DNA of 64,000 nucleotides from UBA1444 sp964521625 (GTDB taxonomy: Bacteria; Bacillota; Negativicutes; UBA1444): the NCBI GenBank assembly GCA_964521625.1, contig CAZFSM010000007.1, positions 113,303 through 177,302 on the forward strand. Reading direction: 5' to 3'. The position numbers and the translations under genes are program-made. This document shows positions 59,697-64,000 of the stretch, one piece after another (the first letter of the stretch is position 1; each line of letters begins with the position of its first letter). The notes under the pieces are model-generated. The model had not been told where the DNA came from, did no database searches, and was given only the letters and a program-made list of their open reading frames with translations.

Positions 59697-60695
59697 ATGG
59701 AGAAAAAAGTAAGAGTTGTTCAAATGGGACTGGGACCGATAGGTAACAAACTGACGCAATATCTGGCGGACCGAAAAAACCTTCAAATTGTGGGAGCCAT
59801 TGATATTGATCCGGCAAAAGCCGGAAAAGATGTTGGGGTGTTGGCCGGCTTGGCTCCACTGGGGGTCATGGTTACAGGCGACATGGACAAAGTGCTGAGT
59901 AAAGGTGATGTCGATGTTGTGATGTTAACCACTACTTCGAGCCTGGTTAAGACATCCGGGCAGATACTCCAACTTCTGGAATATGGCGTAAATGTCGTTT
60001 CTTCATGTGAAGAATTGAGCTTTCCCTGGATGGAAAATGCTGAACTGGCGGGCAAAATTGATGAAATGGCCAGGAAGAAAAATGTCGCAGTTCTGGGTAC
60101 GGGTGTAAATCCCGGTTTTCTCATGGATTTTCTGCCTGTCATCATGACAGCTGCATGTCGTAATGTCGAAAAAATAACAGTTGAACGTATTCAAGATGCA
60201 ACATTCCGCCGCACTCCCTTCCAAAAGAAAATTGGTGCAGGCCTCACAGTGCAAGCTTTTCACGAGAAAGTCAAAGAAGGCACGCTTCGTCATGTTGGGT
60301 TGACGGAATCGATCCAGATGATCGCAGCCAAAATGGGCTGGAAGCTGGATAGCACAGAAGACAATATCAGTCCGATCATGGCCGACTGTCAGATGAAAAC
60401 CGACGGATTGGTTGTTGAAGCCGGCGATGTGCGGGGCGTACAGCAAATCGGACGGGGGCTTGTGGCAGGGAAAGAACTAATAACCATGATATTCCGTGCG
60501 GCAATCGGTGAACAGGAAGTAAGAGACCGGATTATCATCGAAGGCAATCCCAATATCGATTCGATCATCAAAGGTGGTGTTAACGGCGACGTGGCGACTT
60601 GCGCCATTCTTGTCAATGCGATACCGGCCATACTCAATGCGCGTTCAGGCTTGAGAACAATGGTTGATATCGAAGTCCCGCATTTCTTTAAGTAA
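59697..60695 (+). CDS. 2,4-diaminopentanoate dehydrogenase-like oxidoreductase (dihydrodipicolinate reductase fold)
   Basis: A 332-residue NAD(P)-dependent protein. The Rossmann motif is VVQMGLGPIGNKLTQYL, followed by VGAIDIDPAKAGKDVG and GTGVNPGFLMDFLPVIMT. The C-terminal half has the DapB-like catalytic region. This family includes 2,4-diaminopentanoate dehydrogenase (Ord) of anaerobic ornithine degradation, but related members act on other amino acids and the other ornithine genes are not in view. AAGGAGTGATTGA precedes the ATG. It is followed by a glutamate-type permease. Confidence 0.75.
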   Translation: MEKKVRVVQMGLGPIGNKLTQYLADRKNLQIVGAIDIDPAKAGKDVGVLAGLAPLGVMVTGDMDKVLSKGDVDVVMLTTTSSLVKTSGQILQLLEYGVNVVSSCEELSFPWMENAELAGKIDEMARKKNVAVLGTGVNPGFLMDFLPVIMTAACRNVEKITVERIQDATFRRTPFQKKIGAGLTVQAFHEKVKEGTLRHVGLTESIQMIAAKMGWKLDSTEDNISPIMADCQMKTDGLVVEAGDVRGVQQIGRGLVAGKELITMIFRAAIGEQEVRDRIIIEGNPNIDSIIKGGVNGDVATCAILVNAIPAILNARSGLRTMVDIEVPHFFK

Positions 60696-60833
60696 GGCTG
60701 GCATCATCACAGGTTCTGCGTTGCAGGGATCTGCCGGAGCGACGTGCTTGTTAAAATCAGCCTGGTAGATTCTTGCAATCGGTATTTTCGTCCAGGTCGA
60801 TGGTTGATTAAAATTGAAAAAGGAGGCTGTTTT

Positions 60834-62057
60834 GTGGATTTCAAGATAGTGAATGGCTTGTTAATTTTAAAACTCAGCTTGATCCAAAGCGTTGCCTTGG
60901 CAATTGTTGTCTACTATTTGGGTGTCGCGATCCGCAAACGAGTTCCCGTCTTCGTCAAGCACAGCATTCCACCGCCCGTTGTTGGCGGCTTGCTTTTCGC
61001 CGGTATTGCCACCTTCCTTCGCATGAACAACATCATTGCCATTGATCTTGACAGTACCATGCAGACAAATTTAATGATCATGTTCTTCACGACGATGGGC
61101 ATGGCCGCCAGTGTTTCGCTCGTCAAACGCGGCGGGATTCCACTGGTGATGTTCTGGGTTGCAGGCTGTGTTTTGGGCATTCTGCAAAATTTTCTCGGGA
61201 TATTTTTAGCCAAGTTGACTGGCATTCATGCTTTATTCGGCATTATTGCAGGGGCGGTCACTCTGATGGGGGGGCTGGGTACAGCCGGAGCTTTCGGCCC
61301 AATGTTTGAAGAGTGGGGGATCAGTGGTGCAACTGCCGCGGCAATCGCCTGTGCTACGTTCGGTATGGTTGCCGGCAGTCTTATGGGGGGGCCAGTCGGC
61401 GAAAGAATGATCAAGTTCTACAAAATTGCCACACCCAAAGCCCAAGGCGCTGAAATGGATGCTTCTGTCATGAGTAGCGAAAAGGAAGAAACAGCCAGTG
61501 GTTCAACATTGATGGCAACGCTAGCCTATGTGCTGGCGGCGATGGGGATTGGAGCGGTCGTCAGTTTTTTCCTGACGAAAAACGGCATCACGTTACCGCT
61601 ATATATGGGCGGTATGATCATGGGCGCCGTAATCCGAAATATCGGCGATGTAACTAAAAAATTCGAAATTAATACCGATGCGCTAGAAATGATTTCGAAT
61701 ATATCGTTGGGCATTTACCTTACCATGGCGATTAACGGTTTGAAATTGTGGGAACTGGTACATCTTGCAATTCCATTACTGGTCATCCTGGTTGCTCAGT
61801 GCGTGTTAATGCTGATTTTCTGCTGGTTAATCATCTTCCTGCTGATGGGACGTGATTACGAAGCCATGATGTTGTCAGTCGGCATGATTGGTTTCGGTAT
61901 GGGAGCAACGCCCAATGCGTTGGCCAATATGCAGACACTGGGATGGAGACATGGGCCTGCGCCGAAGGCTTGGTTGATTGTATCCATAGTCGGGGCATTT
62001 CTGATTGACTTTACGAATGCGATTACGATAACGATAATGGGTAATATGTTCCGCTAG
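60834..62057 (+). CDS. gltS: Sodium/glutamate symporter family permease
   Basis: A 407-residue membrane protein with about ten segments. GltS hallmarks are VFVKHSIPPPVVGGLLFAGI, GAVTLMGGLGTAGAFGPMFEEWGISGATAAAIACATFGMVAGSLMGGPVGERMI and the second inverted half with IGFGMGATPNALANMQTLGWRHGPAPKAWLIV. It takes up glutamate or a similar acid with Na+. The start is a GTG behind AAAAAGGAGGCTG. Together with the preceding oxidoreductase and the YcbA/YcbB-type pair it suggests amino acid use; regulation by that pair is inferred. Confidence 0.9.
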   Translation: MDFKIVNGLLILKLSLIQSVALAIVVYYLGVAIRKRVPVFVKHSIPPPVVGGLLFAGIATFLRMNNIIAIDLDSTMQTNLMIMFFTTMGMAASVSLVKRGGIPLVMFWVAGCVLGILQNFLGIFLAKLTGIHALFGIIAGAVTLMGGLGTAGAFGPMFEEWGISGATAAAIACATFGMVAGSLMGGPVGERMIKFYKIATPKAQGAEMDASVMSSEKEETASGSTLMATLAYVLAAMGIGAVVSFFLTKNGITLPLYMGGMIMGAVIRNIGDVTKKFEINTDALEMISNISLGIYLTMAINGLKLWELVHLAIPLLVILVAQCVLMLIFCWLIIFLLMGRDYEAMMLSVGMIGFGMGATPNALANMQTLGWRHGPAPKAWLIVSIVGAFLIDFTNAITITIMGNMFR

Positions 62058-62127
62058 CTCAAAATATGTGAACTGAACGGCCCGTTGTGTTATGATTTTG
62101 GGACAATTAATTAACTGAATACAAGTA

Positions 62128-62174
62128 AGATTGTTGATGCTGTTGCAAAAATTAGCCTACAGCATCAACAATCT
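62128..62174. terminator. Long inverted repeat after gltS
   Basis: A perfect 16-bp inverted repeat (AGATTGTTGATGCTGT / ACAGCATCAACAATCT) with a 15-nt loop. There is no T-run, so it may be a processing or stabilising hairpin rather than a classical terminator. A second, smaller hairpin (CGAAAAGA-N6-TCTTTTCG, 62236-62257) followed by CCTATTTTGTTTT lies beyond it and may terminate. No gene is seen between 62058 and 62306. Confidence 0.6.
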
Positions 62175-62306
62175 CAGGGAACACCTCAGATTAACATGGA
62201 CAAAGTGTCTCGTGAAAAATCGAGAAAGAAATGGACGAAAAGAAAATACTCTTTTCGCCTATTTTGTTTTGATAGTATGTTTTTCTGTTCCCAATTGTCA
62301 ATGAAG

Positions 62307-62771
62307 CTAGCGTTCTTCAACTTGCGGCGCTTGCATCGCAACCTTCATCATGAATTTTCGTACATTGGCTTCCTCTAGCACTGCGAACGAAAGCGGTTCA
62401 TAAAACTCCGGCGTTCTGGTGATCAGGCAAATGTTTTTTAGGCCGCGCAGGTCAGGATGATCGCAGATGCTTTGAATTAGCCATTTGCCCAGTCCCTTGC
62501 CACGATGTTCCGGCAAAACGAAAACATCGGATAGATAGGCAAAGATAGTGAGGTCGGATATCACGCGGGCAAAGCCGGCCAGGGTTGTCCCGGTTCCAGT
62601 TTCGTGATACAACCCAAAGCACAGAGTGCTATTGTCGATGGCCCGGTGCATGATTTCCGCAGTTCGTCCCTGGCCCCAGTACGAATCTTCGCTAATGAAA
62701 CGCAAAATGGCGGGAAAGTCCAGCAAGGCATTGTTCGTTGCGATGAAGTAGTTTGCTTGTTGCCAGCGCAA
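62307..62771 (-). CDS. GNAT family N-acetyltransferase
   Basis: A 154-residue protein. The acetyl-CoA loop is in VLPEHRGKGLGKWLIQSI (R/Q-x-x-G-x-G/A), preceded by AGFARVISDLTIFAYLSDVFV. This matches the subgroup with SYWGQGRTAEIMHRAIDNS at the N-terminus, annotated as general GNAT proteins. The start is a TTG eight bases after GGAGGA. It lies 15 bp behind the asparaginase gene in the same direction. Confidence 0.87.
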   Translation of the reverse strand: MRWQQANYFIATNNALLDFPAILRFISEDSYWGQGRTAEIMHRAIDNSTLCFGLYHETGTGTTLAGFARVISDLTIFAYLSDVFVLPEHRGKGLGKWLIQSICDHPDLRGLKNICLITRTPEFYEPLSFAVLEEANVRKFMMKVAMQAPQVEER

Positions 62772-62786
62772 ATTTCATTCCTCCAG

Positions 62787-63782
62787 TTATACCAAGATAT
62801 CATTATTGATTCTGGTGTAGAATTTTTGTTTGATTTCGGCAAAATCTTTTGTTTCGGCCGTAATCCACATCAACTTGACCATGGTAGCCTCAACCGTCAT
62901 ATCAAAGGCTTGCAGTATATTATAGCGGTGAATCGCCCGGAACCCTACTTCATAAATCTCAGCATCGCTGCCTTCCGACATGACCTGCGAGGCGATCACG
63001 GTGATCTTGCCTTTCTGATGCAATTTTTCCAGTCGTTCCAAAAAATTGCGCTTGTTGTTGAAAGGGATGCCGCCCACGCCAAAACATTCGATCACGACCA
63101 CGTCATAGTGATCGGCAATATAGTCGAGTACATCCGGTTCCATCCCAGGCACTAACTTGAGTAAAAATATACGCGGGTTTAACTTGGTCCAGAACTTAAC
63201 CGCCGCATCGGCGGATTGATCGGCAAAATAATGGATGATTCTGCTGTCGTCGATAAATGCTGCCACCGGATAGTCGATGCTTTCAAACGCGTGGTAGCTT
63301 TTCGACCGGACCTTGCGGGCCCGTGTACCGACGATGGCCGTACCGTCAAAAACGATATAAACGCCTTTGGCGTGGGGATCGGCAGCAAAACGAATGCTAT
63401 CCAGCAGATTTTTCTTAGCATCGGTGATCGAGGCATCGATCGGTTTTTGCGATCCGGTTATTACGATGGGCTTGGCGGAATCCTGAATCAAATAGGACAA
63501 TGCCGCGGCAGTATAGGCCATTGTATCGGTACCGTGGGTAACGACAAACCCATCATATTGGTCATATTCCCGTTGCACAACTTCCGCGATGCTGATCCAG
63601 TCCTCAGGTTGGATATTGGTGCTGTCCAGATTCAGAATCTGGACAGCGTCGATCCGGCAAATCGCTTTATATTCCGGCACGTAAGCTAGCAAATCCTCGG
63701 GATTGATTTGTGGCGCAAGTCCGTCCGTGGTTTTTTGGCAGGCAATCGTGCCGCCTGTCGCAATTAATAGCAATTTTTTCAT
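62787..63782 (-). CDS. ansA: L-asparaginase type I
   Basis: A 331-residue amidohydrolase. The first threonine is in LLLIATGGTIACQKTTDGLAPQ, the second in DGFVVTHGTDTMAYTAAALSYL with the TDT/Lys relay (ITGSQKPIDASITDAKKNLLDSI). It hydrolyses asparagine to aspartate and ammonia. The absence of a signal peptide points to the cytoplasmic type I form. ATAAAGGGTGGAATC precedes the ATG. It forms an operon with the GNAT gene. Confidence 0.93.
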   Translation of the reverse strand: MKKLLLIATGGTIACQKTTDGLAPQINPEDLLAYVPEYKAICRIDAVQILNLDSTNIQPEDWISIAEVVQREYDQYDGFVVTHGTDTMAYTAAALSYLIQDSAKPIVITGSQKPIDASITDAKKNLLDSIRFAADPHAKGVYIVFDGTAIVGTRARKVRSKSYHAFESIDYPVAAFIDDSRIIHYFADQSADAAVKFWTKLNPRIFLLKLVPGMEPDVLDYIADHYDVVVIECFGVGGIPFNNKRNFLERLEKLHQKGKITVIASQVMSEGSDAEIYEVGFRAIHRYNILQAFDMTVEATMVKLMWITAETKDFAEIKQKFYTRINNDILV

Positions 63783-64000
63783 CGCTAGATTCCACCCTTT
63801 ATCGAGTTCTTCGCATAAGTAAGTGTACCAGTTTTATGCCCGATTTTAAATCCGTTGCAGTAAGTCGAGCGTCGATCAACGTAATAGAGTGTTCAGCACA
63901 CTTAGGTCTGGTTTTTGCTAATGAGGAAGCGGGCGAAAAGTATGTTGTGTCAATAACTTGAGAAAATGTCACCGGTAAAACAGGTTAATTATCGCGTGAA
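63783..64000. other. Upstream region of ansA, no gene seen
   Basis: The last 218 bases hold the ansA ribosome site and presumably its promoter. Open frames on the plus strand here are antisense to the ansA start and do not look coding. Confidence 0.4.

Noticed and set aside
60690..60765. Sigma-54 promoter before gltS (CTGGCATCATCACAGG and GGTTCTGCGTTGC)
   Set aside because: The GG to GC spacing is not 10 bases in either case, so the strict -24/-12 geometry is broken.
62196..62378. Lysine-rich 60-residue ORF after gltS
   Set aside because: It lies over a hairpin and opposite the GNAT gene end, without a ribosome site.
1..64000. CRISPR array or phage structural genes
   Set aside because: No regularly spaced direct repeats and no capsid, terminase, portal or tail proteins were seen, including in the AT-rich element.

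Overview
The window looks like a chromosomal segment of an obligately anaerobic Bacillota, most likely one of the Negativicutes (Sporomusaceae-like); this placement is an inference. It rests on a group-4 [NiFe] hydrogenase, a ferredoxin-type EtfA with acyl-CoA dehydrogenase and acyl-CoA metabolism, a giant 2-hydroxyacyl-CoA dehydratase-type activase, a selenocysteine peroxiredoxin, an H-NOX chemoreceptor, and SepF, YheA/YlbF-type, YcbA/YcbB-type and PhoH2 genes. Base composition is mixed outside 45.8-56.5 kb and clearly AT-rich inside it.

Layout. 1-3.2 kb: the end of a hyf/hyc-like hydrogenase operon (hyfF-hyfG-hyfHI fusion) and a small YjfB-like motility protein. 3.6-12 kb: a secreted Cys-framed YPDG-repeat protein, a metallophosphoesterase overlapping a 1440-residue activase, then a PadR regulator and an HD-domain protein. 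12-15.4 kb (minus strand): an H-NOX/MCP gas sensor and PhoH2. 15.5-23.6 kb: housekeeping genes trmL, an AP-endonuclease-like gene, a YheA/YlbF-like gene, murB, an RNA-processing beta-CASP nuclease, sepF and dnaE. 23.6-36.6 kb: an acyl-CoA gene cluster (two thiolases, bcd, etfB, etfA, phaJ, a GntP permease, a CoA-transferase, phaB) ending in a sigma-54 activator. Three sequences in the cluster match the -24/-12 sigma-54 promoter consensus: before the first thiolase, before the permease and before the CoA-transferase. Read together this is a candidate (R)-3-hydroxybutyrate uptake and dismutation system. Part of the substrate would be oxidised to acetyl-CoA by PhaB and thiolase. Part would be dehydrated by PhaJ and reduced to butyryl-CoA by Bcd with a probably bifurcating Etf.

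36.6-45.7 kb: pyruvate kinase, an acyltransferase, a peroxiredoxin with in-frame TGA at the peroxidatic position followed by a SECIS-like hairpin, a D-amino acid transaminase, an ECF S-component-like protein, two C_GCAxxG_C_C proteins flanking an Old Yellow Enzyme, a YgjP-like metallohydrolase and tRNA-Leu(CAA). 45.8-56.5 kb: a ~10.7-kb AT-rich integrative element inserted at the 3' end of this tRNA and bounded by a 13-bp direct repeat. It carries a serine recombinase whose C-terminus is read from the antisense of the tRNA, an unusual primase-like/sigma-factor-like fusion, a minimal tyrosine recombinase, an AP2/HNH protein and a run of unrecognised cargo genes. 56.5-63.8 kb: a terminator probably displaced from the tRNA, a YcbA/YcbB-type two-component system, DUF3870, a diaminopentanoate-dehydrogenase-like protein, a GltS permease, a GNAT acetyltransferase and a type I asparaginase, together suggesting amino acid use.
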